Under the pieces are notes generated by a model that was not told where the DNA came from, did no database searches, and saw nothing but the letters and a program-made list of their open reading frames with translations. Source: an uncultured Alphaproteobacteria bacterium (GTDB lineage Bacteria > Pseudomonadota > Alphaproteobacteria > Methylaequorales > Methylaequoraceae). From it: a stretch of 64,000 bases of DNA. This document shows, one piece after another, positions 36,536 to 45,552 of the stretch; the first letter of the stretch is position 1, and each line of letters begins with the position of its first letter. The translations under genes were made by a program, and so were the position numbers. The DNA is taken from the NCBI GenBank assembly GCA_902522465.1, contig CABYVV010000001.1, positions 1-64,000 on the forward strand. Direction: 5' to 3'.

Positions 36536-37234
36536 TTATTTTTTGTAACTATAATGTATACCACATTCTGTTTTTATATTGTTTGTCCATCTTCCAGATC
36601 TTGGATCATTTACGTTTGAAGATTTTATCGTACAATTTATGCAACCTATTGACAAATAACCTTTTGTAAAAAGTGGATGTTTACTTATTTTGTGAAAATC
36701 AAAATATGAATCAATAAAAGATTTATTTACAAATGCAAGTGGATTTACAACGACCTTTTGATTTAAAACTTCAAATATTTTTAATAATTTTCTTTCACCT
36801 TTGTGGAAAGATTTTCTCCCAGAAATCCATGCTTGATAATTCCTTAGTTCTTTTTTTAAAGGAATAACTTTCCTTATATTACAGCATAAATCAGGGTTAG
36901 ATTTCCAAAGGTCTCCGTATTTATCATTTTTAACCAAATCAGAATTATTAGGGAAAATTTCCTTGCAATTTTTTAATTTAAGTTTTTGAAGGAGATGATT
37001 CTTATATTCAATAGTTTCTTTAAACAAAAAGTTTGTGTTAATTAAAATTACAGGAAAGTTACTGTCTATTTGTGAGATCATGTGAAGGATTACCGCAGAT
37101 TCTGTTCCGAACGAACACACGTATGCTATTTTATTTTTAAACATTTCTTCGATAGTCATCCTCAAGATCAACTCAGGGGATGAACCTTTATATTCTTTGT
37201 TTAAATTTTTTAAATTAATTGAATCATGGTACAT
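36536..37234 (-). CDS. cysH: Assimilatory adenylylsulfate (APS) reductase
   Basis: A 232-residue PP-loop reductase that makes sulfite. It carries the paired cysteines LCCNIRKV and the CINC motif (SIGCINCTIK), together the ligand set of a [4Fe-4S] cluster, and the catalytic cysteine in ECGIH near the C-terminus. The cluster motif marks the APS-using, alphaproteobacterial-type branch rather than the cluster-free PAPS reductase of enterics. It leads the operon and is divergent from ctaA over 110 bases. Confidence 0.9.
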   Translation of the reverse strand: MYHDSINLKNLNKEYKGSSPELILRMTIEEMFKNKIAYVCSFGTESAVILHMISQIDSNFPVILINTNFLFKETIEYKNHLLQKLKLKNCKEIFPNNSDLVKNDKYGDLWKSNPDLCCNIRKVIPLKKELRNYQAWISGRKSFHKGERKLLKIFEVLNQKVVVNPLAFVNKSFIDSYFDFHKISKHPLFTKGYLSIGCINCTIKSSNVNDPRSGRWTNNIKTECGIHYSYKK

Positions 37235-37344
37235 ACTATTTCATAATTTTTTTAAGTAAATTTGTCAATAAGATATGTAAAATATCATAAACTACACTAA
37301 TATAATGTATTTTATTTTAGAAATTAAGAATTATTAATATAGGG

Positions 37345-38388
37345 ATGGAAACTTATTTTAAAAAACATAAAATTGTATGGCTTTTGCTAAACTTATTTAT
37401 GGTGACGGTCATGGTTGTAATTGGAGGTATCACAAGGATTACCGATTCTGGATTGTCAATGACAACATGGAATTTTTTAAAAGGAATCGTACCACCTCTA
37501 AATAATGAAGACTGGATAAATCTTTTTAATTTGTACAAAGAATACCCTGAATACAAATTGAAAAACTTAGGGATGTCACTTTATGAGTTTAAAAAAATTT
37601 TTTTTTGGGAATATATTCATAGAATTTGGGGAAGATTAATTGGTTTAACTTTCTTTTTACCTCTCATCTTTATTTGGTTCAAAGGTGGATTTAATTCTAA
37701 AGAAAAAAGGCTGATATTAATTCTTTCCTGTTTAGGTTTCTTTCAGGGCTTCATGGGATGGTATATGGTTGAAAGTGGACTAATTGACAAGCCAGACGTT
37801 AGTCACTTTAGATTATCTGTACATCTCCTTACTGCATTTTTTATTTATTCACTACTCCTTTATTTTTTTTGGACAATCATATCCGAAAAAAGGGTTGTCA
37901 CTAAACAATCAAAAAAAATCAATCATCATAAAGTAAACTTCATTATTTCATTAATTTTATTATTTATCACAATCTCCGCTGGAGCATGGGTTTCAGGAAC
38001 TGATGCTGGTTTATCATATAATAATTTTCCATTAATGGGCGATAATATTTTACCACCTATCTTAATATCTGAAGACCGATATTTGCTTAGCAACTTTTTA
38101 TCAGATCAAGGATTTCTTCAATTTATTCATAGAGTTTCTGCTACGGTAACACTTCTTTTCGTTCTTCACACAGTTTTCAAAGCAAATAGAAATGGGTTTT
38201 TTGATGATATAAAAATTTTATTCTATTTTTTAACAATAATGATTATTTCACAGTATACCCTGGGTATAATTATTTTAAAATTGTATGTGCCTATCTATTT
38301 AGGCCTGATGCACCAGATAGGATCATTATTTATGTTAACTTTGCTTGTTATTTCAATTTGCGAATGTAATAAAAAAAGGGCGTTGTAA
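37345..38388 (+). CDS. ctaA: Heme A synthase (CtaA/COX15)
   Basis: A 347-residue membrane protein with about eight hydrophobic spans. It hydroxylates heme O to heme A for aa3-type cytochrome oxidase. Conserved pieces are GGITRITDSGLSMTTWNFLKG, EYIHRIWGRLIGL with a heme-ligand His, GAWVSGTDAGLSYNNFPLMG, FIHRVSATVTLL and LMHQIGSLFML. The alphaproteobacterial/mitochondrial type 2 form fits. Its TAA stop lies in the loop of the terminator hairpin at 38375-38399. Confidence 0.94.
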   Translation: METYFKKHKIVWLLLNLFMVTVMVVIGGITRITDSGLSMTTWNFLKGIVPPLNNEDWINLFNLYKEYPEYKLKNLGMSLYEFKKIFFWEYIHRIWGRLIGLTFFLPLIFIWFKGGFNSKEKRLILILSCLGFFQGFMGWYMVESGLIDKPDVSHFRLSVHLLTAFFIYSLLLYFFWTIISEKRVVTKQSKKINHHKVNFIISLILLFITISAGAWVSGTDAGLSYNNFPLMGDNILPPILISEDRYLLSNFLSDQGFLQFIHRVSATVTLLFVLHTVFKANRNGFFDDIKILFYFLTIMIISQYTLGIIILKLYVPIYLGLMHQIGSLFMLTLLVISICECNKKRAL

Positions 38389-38399
38389 CAACGCCCTTT
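38375..38399 (-). terminator. Intrinsic terminator of the porin gene, overlapping the ctaA stop
   Basis: AAAGGGCGTTG (38375-38385) and CAACGCCCTTT (38389-38399) form a perfect 11-bp stem. The 3-base loop is the ctaA stop codon TAA. On the minus strand the stem is followed by a run of seven T, making a classical intrinsic terminator for the porin gene. On the plus strand it probably also limits ctaA readthrough. Confidence 0.85.
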
Positions 38400-38427
38400 G
38401 TTAAGATTAAAAGAAAGGAAATTGAAT

Positions 38428-39207
38428 TTAGAAACTTTTTCCTATAGAAAAGATTATTTGGTCGCTTTCAATGTCCTCATTAACACCTCCATAACCTTCT
38501 ATAGTTGTGAAGGATAAACCTAAATCCAAACCGAATGCACTAGTCGAAATTGAAGCAATGTAATCTGTATATGCATTACCACCTTCCATTTCATTTCCTG
38601 TAAAACCAGCTGCACCTGAGATCGTAAATGGTGTGTTTGGAACAGCAATCTCCATACCTACGTTGTGATAATCGTAATTATCAGCTTGAAAACCCGATGG
38701 TGAGTAGCCGTAGTAGTAGGAGATGCCAACGTCTGTGATAGGATTTGGAACTGCAAGACCAACAGAGGCATAATATTCAAAGAAATCTACGTTTCTTTGT
38801 CCAAGGGCAGTGTTTTCATCAGTCATACCTGGATAATCATAGTATAAAAATCCAACATCATACGAGAAGTAATCTTCTAACAACGGAACCGCACCAGCAA
38901 AACCACCATAATAGTCTAACTCATTTCCTGATAATGTGTTAGTTCCACCGGAGACGTTTGAGCCCCAGAACCCAACATAAGCATCGATGTACGTATCTAG
39001 TAAAGTAACTCCATAATCCAATCCACCTTGAACAGCTGATTGGCCGTCATTTTGGCGCTCACCTCTCCAAACATATTGGGAATAATAAGCAACATTAGCT
39101 GAAATTTCGCCGTAAGGTAATTTATCGGGAAATTCAAAAGATTTTACCGGACTTGCAATTGCAAAAGGGACCGATAGAGCAGTAACTGCGATTAGTTTTT
39201 TTAACAT
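38428..39207 (-). CDS. TorF-family putative outer-membrane porin
   Basis: A 259-residue exported beta-barrel protein. A signal peptide (MLKKLIAVTALSVPFAIAS) is followed by ISANVAYYSQYVWRGERQND, the hallmark of the TIGR02001/TorF family, then alternating aromatic strands and a terminal Phe (FSIGKSF) as needed for BamA-mediated insertion. Substrate unknown. It is less AT-rich and has a dedicated terminator, suggesting strong expression. It is divergent from hpnB over 238 bases. Confidence 0.88.
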   Translation of the reverse strand: MLKKLIAVTALSVPFAIASPVKSFEFPDKLPYGEISANVAYYSQYVWRGERQNDGQSAVQGGLDYGVTLLDTYIDAYVGFWGSNVSGGTNTLSGNELDYYGGFAGAVPLLEDYFSYDVGFLYYDYPGMTDENTALGQRNVDFFEYYASVGLAVPNPITDVGISYYYGYSPSGFQADNYDYHNVGMEIAVPNTPFTISGAAGFTGNEMEGGNAYTDYIASISTSAFGLDLGLSFTTIEGYGGVNEDIESDQIIFSIGKSF

Positions 39208-39366
39208 TTATTTCCTTTCCTTCATATTTATGCTTAAAAGATCATGAACTGACTAATTTTTAGGCATAATTTAAAATTGTAGAATTATTAATCAATATTC
39301 CAAATTTAATACAAATTAATCAAGAAATCAAGAGTTTTCAACATATCTTAAATAAAATTATATTTT

Positions 39367-39382
39367 GTTGTAAATTTACAAC
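39367..39382. promoter_or_regulatory. 16-bp perfect palindrome between the porin gene and the hpn operon
   Basis: GTTGTAAATTTACAAC reads the same on both strands. TTTTGTTG occurs just left (39363-39370) and again just right (39383-39390). It lies 64 bases before hpnB and 160 bases before the porin start, in the longest intergenic region of the window. Likely a dimeric regulator site; which regulator is unknown. Nothing else is recognisable in 39208-39445. Confidence 0.45.
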
Positions 39383-39445
39383 TTTTGTTGTCTTAATTCG
39401 CTAATCTTAGTATTGTTGCTAAAATTAACTTAATAAATTATCAAA

Positions 39446-40630
39446 TTGGAATTTTTAATTTACATTTCTTATATTTCTTTCATCTCTTGGTTTTATATAT
39501 CACTGATACATGGAAGATCATTCTCAAGTGGTAAAGGTCTGTTTTGGAAAAATGAAATTGTTTTCGAAGAAAAAATTAATTTCAATAAACCATCAATCTA
39601 TACCGATTCGATTTGTGTAATGATACCAGCAAGAAACGAAGAAAAAACAATCCTAAAGACTCTAAACTCAATCAAGAATCAAAGTTATAAGAATCTTCAA
39701 GTTGTAGTAATTGATGACAACAGTTCAGATAAAACTAGAAAAATAGTAAATAAATTTAAAAAAAATTTTAAAAATTTAAAACTTTTAAAAGGTAAGCAAT
39801 TACCCTCAGGATGGGTTGGCAAAAACTGGGCATTAAAACAAGCAGTAGATCAGGCAAATAAGAAGTTTTTCAATTATTATTTATTTGTCGATTCTGATAT
39901 TACGTTTTCAAAAAATTTATTGAAAAAAGTAATTCATTTTTCAAAATCAGAAAATTTTTTAATGATTTCTTTAATGGCAAAACTTAATTGTAGTTCATTT
40001 TGGGAAAAAATGCTTATTCCATCTTTTATTTTTTTTTTTCAAAAACTTTATCCATTTAATTACGTAAACAATAAAAAAAAAAACTTTGCGGCTGCGGCGG
40101 GTGGTTTTATTTTCTGTAAAGCATCAGAGTTTAAAAAGGAAAACTTATACAACAAAATTAGAAATAAAGTAATCGATGACTGTAACCTCGCAAAGCTATT
40201 AAAAAAAAATGGACCAATTTGGTTAGGTCTTACTAATCAACTTAAAAGCGGACGTAGTTATAAAAATCTTAAGAGCATATGGAACATGGTTTCTAGGACA
40301 GCATTTGAGCAATTAAATCATTCTTTAATTTTATTATTTATTTGTATCTTAGGACTTATCATTGTTTATCTTTTCCCATTGACTGTCATGTTAATTATTT
40401 TGTTATTTTTTCAATTGGATCTACAATACCTACATTTATTTGTAATTAATTTTTCTTCGTTTATTTTAATGGTTAGGATTATTCTGCCTACGCTAAATTT
40501 TTATGGAGTAAATAAACATTTTGCTATAGCAATTCCAATTACTGCAATTTTATATATTTGTATGACAATAACATCTGCTGTAAATTACACGTTTTTCTCT
40601 GGAAACACTTGGAAAGGGAGGAAGTATTAA
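39446..40630 (+). CDS. hpnB: Hopene-associated glycosyltransferase HpnB
   Basis: A 394-residue family 2 glycosyltransferase with an N-terminal membrane helix and several C-terminal spans. The catalytic domain starts VCVMIPARNEEKTILKTLNS-like (read as ICVMIPARNEEKTI), with VVVIDDNSSDKT, LPSGWVGKNWALKQA, YLFVDSDITFS and KVIDDCNLAKLLKK. The SGWVGKNWA pattern is typical of HpnB. It probably decorates hopanoid or carotenoid-like lipids; the acceptor is not proven. TTG at 39446 is the start. Its stop TAA overlaps the presumed AUU start of hpnC. Confidence 0.87.
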   Translation: MEFLIYISYISFISWFYISLIHGRSFSSGKGLFWKNEIVFEEKINFNKPSIYTDSICVMIPARNEEKTILKTLNSIKNQSYKNLQVVVIDDNSSDKTRKIVNKFKKNFKNLKLLKGKQLPSGWVGKNWALKQAVDQANKKFFNYYLFVDSDITFSKNLLKKVIHFSKSENFLMISLMAKLNCSSFWEKMLIPSFIFFFQKLYPFNYVNNKKKNFAAAAGGFIFCKASEFKKENLYNKIRNKVIDDCNLAKLLKKNGPIWLGLTNQLKSGRSYKNLKSIWNMVSRTAFEQLNHSLILLFICILGLIIVYLFPLTVMLIILLFFQLDLQYLHLFVINFSSFILMVRIILPTLNFYGVNKHFAIAIPITAILYICMTITSAVNYTFFSGNTWKGRKY

Positions 40631-41491
40631 AAAAATAAATGAAGAATATATTCACTCTCTGCTATCTGGAAAAAGTTTTCAAGATGAAAATTTTCCAGTT
40701 GCATCTTTTATGATCAAGAAAAAGTTAAAAGAATTTATTAGACAGTTTTATCTCTTTGCAAGAACATCCGATGACATTGCGGACAATGAAAAACTTGGAC
40801 CAAAAGAAAAAGTTAAAATTCTAAGTTATTTTGATAAATGCTTAAAAGATGAAAAAAAAACAGATATTTCTGTTCTAAACAAACTTATAATAACCTTTTC
40901 TTACCATAAATTTACACAGGTATATTCGAGACAACTTTTAGTAGCATTCAAGTTAGATGCTAAAAAGAAAAGATATAAAAATTGGGCAGAACTTATGAAT
41001 TATTGCAAATATTCAGCAAATCCAGTTGGCAGATTTTTTATTGACCTCGCATATCACGAGAAAAAAAAAAAATTAATAATAAAAATATTATTTTTGAAGG
41101 ATCTGATAATCTTTGCACTGCTTTACAAATTATAAATCATCTCCAGGACTGTCAAAAAGATTATATATATCTCGACAGAGTTTATTTGCCAATGTCCTAT
41201 TTCGATAAGCATTCAATAAAAGTTGATATATTAAAGAGAAGAAAAAATAACAGCAAGTTCAATGACTTAAAAAAATTAGTAATTGATAAAGTAGAAAAAT
41301 TACTAGAAGATTCAAAAAAAGGAATTGATTTAATAGAAGTAGGTAGATTAAAGAAAGAAACATTAATTATTTTAAATATTGCTAAAAGATTATGTTTTCT
41401 GCTAAAAGAGAATAACCCCTTAGAAAAAAAAATAAAATTATCACGTATTGATTTGATTTTTTGTTTTATTAAAGGAATAATGGATGATTAG
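40626..41491 (+). pseudogene. hpnC: Squalene synthase HpnC, frame-disrupted at a poly-A tract; apparent AUU start
   Basis: Two reading frames together give one HpnC of about 288 residues. Frame one encodes SGKSFQDENFPVASF and FYLFARTSDDIADNEKLGP, then MNYCKYSANPVGRFFIDLAYHE. After twelve A (41061-41072) the sense moves to the other frame: EGSDNLCTALQIINHLQDCQ, LDRVYLPMSYF and a helical end. One extra A would restore the frame. No ATG/GTG/TTG precedes the conserved DENFPVAS in frame; ATT at 40626-40628, overlapping the hpnB stop and 4 bases after GGAGG, is the best start. HpnC turns presqualene diphosphate into hydroxysqualene. Assembly error, true pseudogene or slippage rescue are all possible. 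Confidence 0.78.
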
Positions 41492-41525
41492 AATTAAATT
41501 TCTGATTATTTAGGTAAAAATACAT

Positions 41526-43448
41526 ATGAAGACCCAAACCAACCTACTAGATAAAGTTAAGTATCCAAAAGATCTAAAAAACTTCTCTGACAAACAACTC
41601 AAGTTACTCTGCAAAGAACTGAGGAATGAAGTTGTTGATGCTGTTTCAGTAACTGGCGGACATCTAGGAGCAGGACTAGGTGTAGTTGAATTAACAGTTG
41701 CAATCCATAGTGTTTTTAACACTCCAAAAGATAAGTTGATTTGGGATGTAGGACATCAATGTTATCCGCATAAAGTGATTACAGGAAGAAGGGATAAAAT
41801 TAGAACAATTCGACAACCAGGAGGTCTTTATGGTTTTACCAAAAGATCAGAAAGTGAATATGATCCATTTGGTGCCGCACATTCCTCTACATCAATTTCC
41901 GCTGGACTTGGAATGGCAGTTGCGAGAGACTTAAAGAAAGAAAATCACAATGTAGTCTGCGTAATTGGAGATGGGGCTATTAGTGCCGGAATGGCATACG
42001 AAGCAATGAACAATGCCGGTTCAATGAACGCAAGACTTATTGTAATTTTGAATGATAATGATATGTCAATCGCTCCACCCGTCGGTGCAATGAGTGCTTA
42101 CTTATCCAGATTATTATCAACAAAGACATTTCAATCAGCTAGAACATTAGCCAAACACATGGCAAAGAAATTTCCCAAAAGTTTTCAAAATATGGCTGCA
42201 AAAGCAGATGAATACGTTCGAGGAATGGTTACAGGTGGAACATTATTTGAAGAACTTGGATTTTTTTATTTAGGTCCAATTGATGGTCACAACCTTGACC
42301 ATCTTCTTCCAGTGCTCAGAAATTTAGAAAAGTCTGAATGGGATGGTCCTGTATTCCTGCATGTAGTTACAAAAAAAGGTTATGGCTATGAACCCGCTGA
42401 GAAATCAGAAGATAAATACCACGGTGTAAGTAAATTTAATGTTGTAACTGGGGAACAAGTAAAATCATCATCAACAATACCGAGCTACACAAAAGTGTTT
42501 GCAAATGCTTTAATTAAACAAGCTAAAAAAGACAAAAATATAGTTGCAATTACCGCGGCTATGCCATCTGGCACAGGGTTAGATATTTTTCAAAAAGCAT
42601 ATCCCTCAAGAACGTTTGATGTAGGGATTGCTGAACAACATGCTGTTACTTTTGCTGCGGGACTTGCTTCCAGAGGAATGAAACCTTATGCAGCTATTTA
42701 TTCAACTTTTCTTCAAAGAGCATATGATCAAGTTGTACACGATGTAGCCATTCAGTCTCTTCCAGTTAGGTTTGCAATAGACAGAGCAGGACAGGTTGGC
42801 GCAGACGGAGCAACACACGCAGGTTCATTTGATTTAGCGTATCTCTGTACACTACCTAATTTTATAGTCATGGCCCCTAGTGATGAAAATGAATTGTGTA
42901 ACAGCATTGCAACCTCAACGATCATTAATGATAAACCATGTGCTTTCAGATATCCACGCGGTGAAGGATTAGGAGTTAAAATTAACGACCAACCAGAAAT
43001 TTGGAAAATTGGTAAAGGTAAAATCATAAGTGAAGGGAGTAAAATTTGCATCCTATCACTTGGCACTAGGTTAAAGGATTCAATAATGGCCTCTGAAGTT
43101 CTAGCATCTTATGGGCTTCCAACAACTGTAGCAGATGCAAGGTTTGCTAAACCTATAGATCAACTTCTTATTACCCAACTAGCAAGAGATCATGAAGTTA
43201 TGTTGACAGTTGAAGAAGGTTCTATAGGAGGGTTTTCTGCCCAAGTAATGTCATTTCTTGCTAAGTCAGGCGCACTAGACAAGGGTCTGAAATTTAGGCC
43301 AATATTTTTTCCAGATGTTTTCATTAATCATGGAAAACCAGATCAACAGAATATCGAGTGTGGTGTTGACGTTGACAATATAATAAAGACAGCTATGGGT
43401 GCTCTGGGCATTGCTCATCCAAGAAAATTTTCTCTCGAAAGAGCATAA
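41526..43448 (+). CDS. dxs: 1-deoxy-D-xylulose-5-phosphate synthase
   Basis: A 640-residue transketolase-like TPP enzyme, the entry step of the MEP isoprenoid pathway. It shows [35 protein letters not shown], the TPP motif [13 protein letters not shown] to NDNDMSI, and [17 protein letters not shown] with [14 protein letters not shown]. The gene is embedded in the hopanoid operon between hpnC and hpnD, so precursor supply is coregulated with hopanoid synthesis. It is noticeably less AT-rich than the hpn genes around it. Confidence 0.97.
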   Translation: MKTQTNLLDKVKYPKDLKNFSDKQLKLLCKELRNEVVDAVSVTGGHLGAGLGVVELTVAIHSVFNTPKDKLIWDVGHQCYPHKVITGRRDKIRTIRQPGGLYGFTKRSESEYDPFGAAHSSTSISAGLGMAVARDLKKENHNVVCVIGDGAISAGMAYEAMNNAGSMNARLIVILNDNDMSIAPPVGAMSAYLSRLLSTKTFQSARTLAKHMAKKFPKSFQNMAAKADEYVRGMVTGGTLFEELGFFYLGPIDGHNLDHLLPVLRNLEKSEWDGPVFLHVVTKKGYGYEPAEKSEDKYHGVSKFNVVTGEQVKSSSTIPSYTKVFANALIKQAKKDKNIVAITAAMPSGTGLDIFQKAYPSRTFDVGIAEQHAVTFAAGLASRGMKPYAAIYSTFLQRAYDQVVHDVAIQSLPVRFAIDRAGQVGADGATHAGSFDLAYLCTLPNFIVMAPSDENELCNSIATSTIINDKPCAFRYPRGEGLGVKINDQPEIWKIGKGKIISEGSKICILSLGTRLKDSIMASEVLASYGLPTTVADARFAKPIDQLLITQLARDHEVMLTVEEGSIGGFSAQVMSFLAKSGALDKGLKFRPIFFPDVFINHGKPDQQNIECGVDVDNIIKTAMGALGIAHPRKFSLERA

Positions 43449-43465
43449 AAAATTATTATTTAAAA

Positions 43466-44302
43466 ATGTCAGTCGATGATCAAATCGCAGTCAAAGAAAT
43501 AGTAAAAAAATCAGGATCCTCTTTTTTCTGGGGAATGAATGTATTAGATTCAAAAAAAAAAAGGGCTATGTTTTCAATTTATGCCTTTTGTAGAATAGTT
43601 GATGATATTGCTGATGAACTTGATAATAGAAGGGAAAAAGAGTCGAAATTAAAGAAATGGAAAAAGAGAATTCAACACATCTATGAATCAGTAGATTTGA
43701 ATAATAGTATTGATAGGGAACTTAAATTTGCAATTGATAACTTTATGCTTGAAAAGTCAGATTTTTATTCGATTATTGACGGAATGATGATGGACGCAAG
43801 GCAAGATATAAAATTTCCATCAAAAAAAATTCTTAATCTTTATCTTGATAGAGTGGCTGTAGCTGTTGGATACTTATCTATTAGGGTGTTTGGACTTTCA
43901 GATAATGAAAAGGATTATGCTCTGTTTCTTGGCAGAGCTTTCCAGTTAACTAATATTGTAAGAGATTTTAGCGAGGATTTAAAAAGAGGAAGATGTTACA
44001 TTTCATCTGATCTTTTTAAGAAACATGAAATTGAACAAAACATCAAAACAATAAGTAATGATCCGAAAATGCAAAATGTATTTCAGGAGATGCTTTTTGA
44101 GGCAAATCAATATTTTATAAAATCAGATTTAGAAAAGAAAAAGATAAAAAAAACAAAAATTATTGCTTCAGAGGTAATGAAAATATTTTACAAAGCCATA
44201 CACTCCAAATTATTTAAGAAAAGAATTAATTTAAATAAAAAAATAAGATTAAACTCATTTGAAAAGATTGTCATACTCTTATTATTTTTCGTGAGGTATT
44301 AG
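43466..44302 (+). CDS. hpnD: Presqualene diphosphate synthase HpnD
   Basis: A 278-residue trans-isoprenyl diphosphate synthase of the squalene/phytoene type. The first aspartate-rich motif is IYAFCRIVDDIADE; the second is FQLTNIVRDFSEDLKRGRCY. It joins two farnesyl diphosphates to presqualene diphosphate, the first committed hopanoid step. It is 17 bases after dxs. Its terminal TAG is one base before the presumed AUU start of hpnE. Confidence 0.92.
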   Translation: MSVDDQIAVKEIVKKSGSSFFWGMNVLDSKKKRAMFSIYAFCRIVDDIADELDNRREKESKLKKWKKRIQHIYESVDLNNSIDRELKFAIDNFMLEKSDFYSIIDGMMMDARQDIKFPSKKILNLYLDRVAVAVGYLSIRVFGLSDNEKDYALFLGRAFQLTNIVRDFSEDLKRGRCYISSDLFKKHEIEQNIKTISNDPKMQNVFQEMLFEANQYFIKSDLEKKKIKKTKIIASEVMKIFYKAIHSKLFKKRINLNKKIRLNSFEKIVILLLFFVRY

Positions 44303-44303
44303 C

Positions 44304-45539
44304 ATTAAAAAAAAAATTTATATAATTGGCGCAGGACTTTCCGGATTGTCAGCATCTGTTCATGGAACAAAAAAAAATAAAAATGTAACATTATTTGAAT
44401 CATCGAATATCGCTGGTGGAAGATGTAGGTCATTCTTTGAAAAAAAATTAAACATAGAAATCGATAATGGTAATCATCTGGTTTTTTCTGCTAACGAAAA
44501 TTTTTATGAGCTTTGTAAAATTATTAGCTCCACTGATAAGATCGTGACTCTTCCTCCGAAACTTGATTTCTTTGACTCAGATAAGAATTTGACTTGGTGT
44601 CTTGATTTAAAAGAAATAAAAATCTTAAAGTTTATACTCGGAAAAATTAATTTGATTCCTGATACTAATATTTTCGATTATACTTCACTATTAAAATTCT
44701 TATTTGTTTCTCAGAGAAAAACCGTTTTGGAATTAGTTGAAAATTCTAAAATCTATAAAACCTTCTGGGAACCCTTAACACTCGGAGTTATGAACACTTC
44801 AAGTAGCCTAGCATCAGCCAAAGTTTTATCAAATGTCTTAAAAAAAACAATATTTAAAGGTCACAAGTTTTGTAATATTTATCAACCATCAAAAAACTGG
44901 AATGATACGGTAATCAATCCTTGTATTTCTTTTTTAAAAAGAAAGGGGACAAAAATTAATTTTAAACAGAGATTAAAGAGTTTAGAAATTGAGAATAATA
45001 TTGTTAAAAAATTGTATTTTGAGAGCCAAAATATCGAATTAGATGAAAATGATAAATTAGTATTAGCCATTCCTCCTTCAAATTTATCTAGATTATTTCC
45101 GAATTTAAAACTCCCAACAAAATACAATAGTATTCTGAATATCCATTATAAAACTCCTGCGAAGTTAAAAAAAAAATTTACAAAAAATATCATTGGTTTC
45201 ATAAACTCTTTATCTCAATGGATATTTATTAAAAAAGAATACCTCTCTGTGACCGTTAGTAATGCAAATCATTTTAATAATCTTGAATCTGACAAAATTG
45301 CAGAGATTGTTTGGAAAGAAATTTGTCGTTATCTAAATATAAATTTACCAATAACTAAATACCAAGTTGTTAAGGAAAAAAAAGCTACAATAATTCAATC
45401 CCCAGAAAATTTTAAATTGATAAGCCAAATAAATAATTTACCAAAAAATTTAAGAATTTCTGGGGATTGGACACAAATTAATTTACCTTGTACAATTGAA
45501 GGATCGATTTTATCAGGTAAAAAAGCGGTTAACGATTAA
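44304..45539 (+). CDS. hpnE: Hydroxysqualene dehydroxylase HpnE, apparent AUU start
   Basis: About 411 residues. A FAD/NAD-binding amine-oxidase-like flavoprotein that reduces hydroxysqualene to squalene. The dinucleotide motif IYIIGAGLSGLSASVHG and the downstream TLFESSNIAGGRC are essential for FAD binding, yet the first conventional start (TTG 44346) falls in the middle of that motif. Upstream in frame there is no ATG, GTG or TTG before a TGA; ATT at 44304-44306, 7 bases after GTGAGG (44291-44296) and 1 base after the hpnD stop, is the best start. The C-terminal GDWTQINLPCTIEGSILSG closes the FAD fold. Confidence 0.85.
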   Translation: MKKKIYIIGAGLSGLSASVHGTKKNKNVTLFESSNIAGGRCRSFFEKKLNIEIDNGNHLVFSANENFYELCKIISSTDKIVTLPPKLDFFDSDKNLTWCLDLKEIKILKFILGKINLIPDTNIFDYTSLLKFLFVSQRKTVLELVENSKIYKTFWEPLTLGVMNTSSSLASAKVLSNVLKKTIFKGHKFCNIYQPSKNWNDTVINPCISFLKRKGTKINFKQRLKSLEIENNIVKKLYFESQNIELDENDKLVLAIPPSNLSRLFPNLKLPTKYNSILNIHYKTPAKLKKKFTKNIIGFINSLSQWIFIKKEYLSVTVSNANHFNNLESDKIAEIVWKEICRYLNINLPITKYQVVKEKKATIIQSPENFKLISQINNLPKNLRISGDWTQINLPCTIEGSILSGKKAVND

Positions 45540-45552
45540 ACTTTCTATAACT

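Noticed and set aside
40710..41491. Two separate small genes in place of hpnC
   Set aside because: Both pieces match successive parts of one squalene-synthase-type protein and join at a poly-A tract.
45496..45552. Longer start for shc overlapping hpnE
   Set aside because: The extra residues are low-complexity and not family-like; ATG 45553 fits cyclases.
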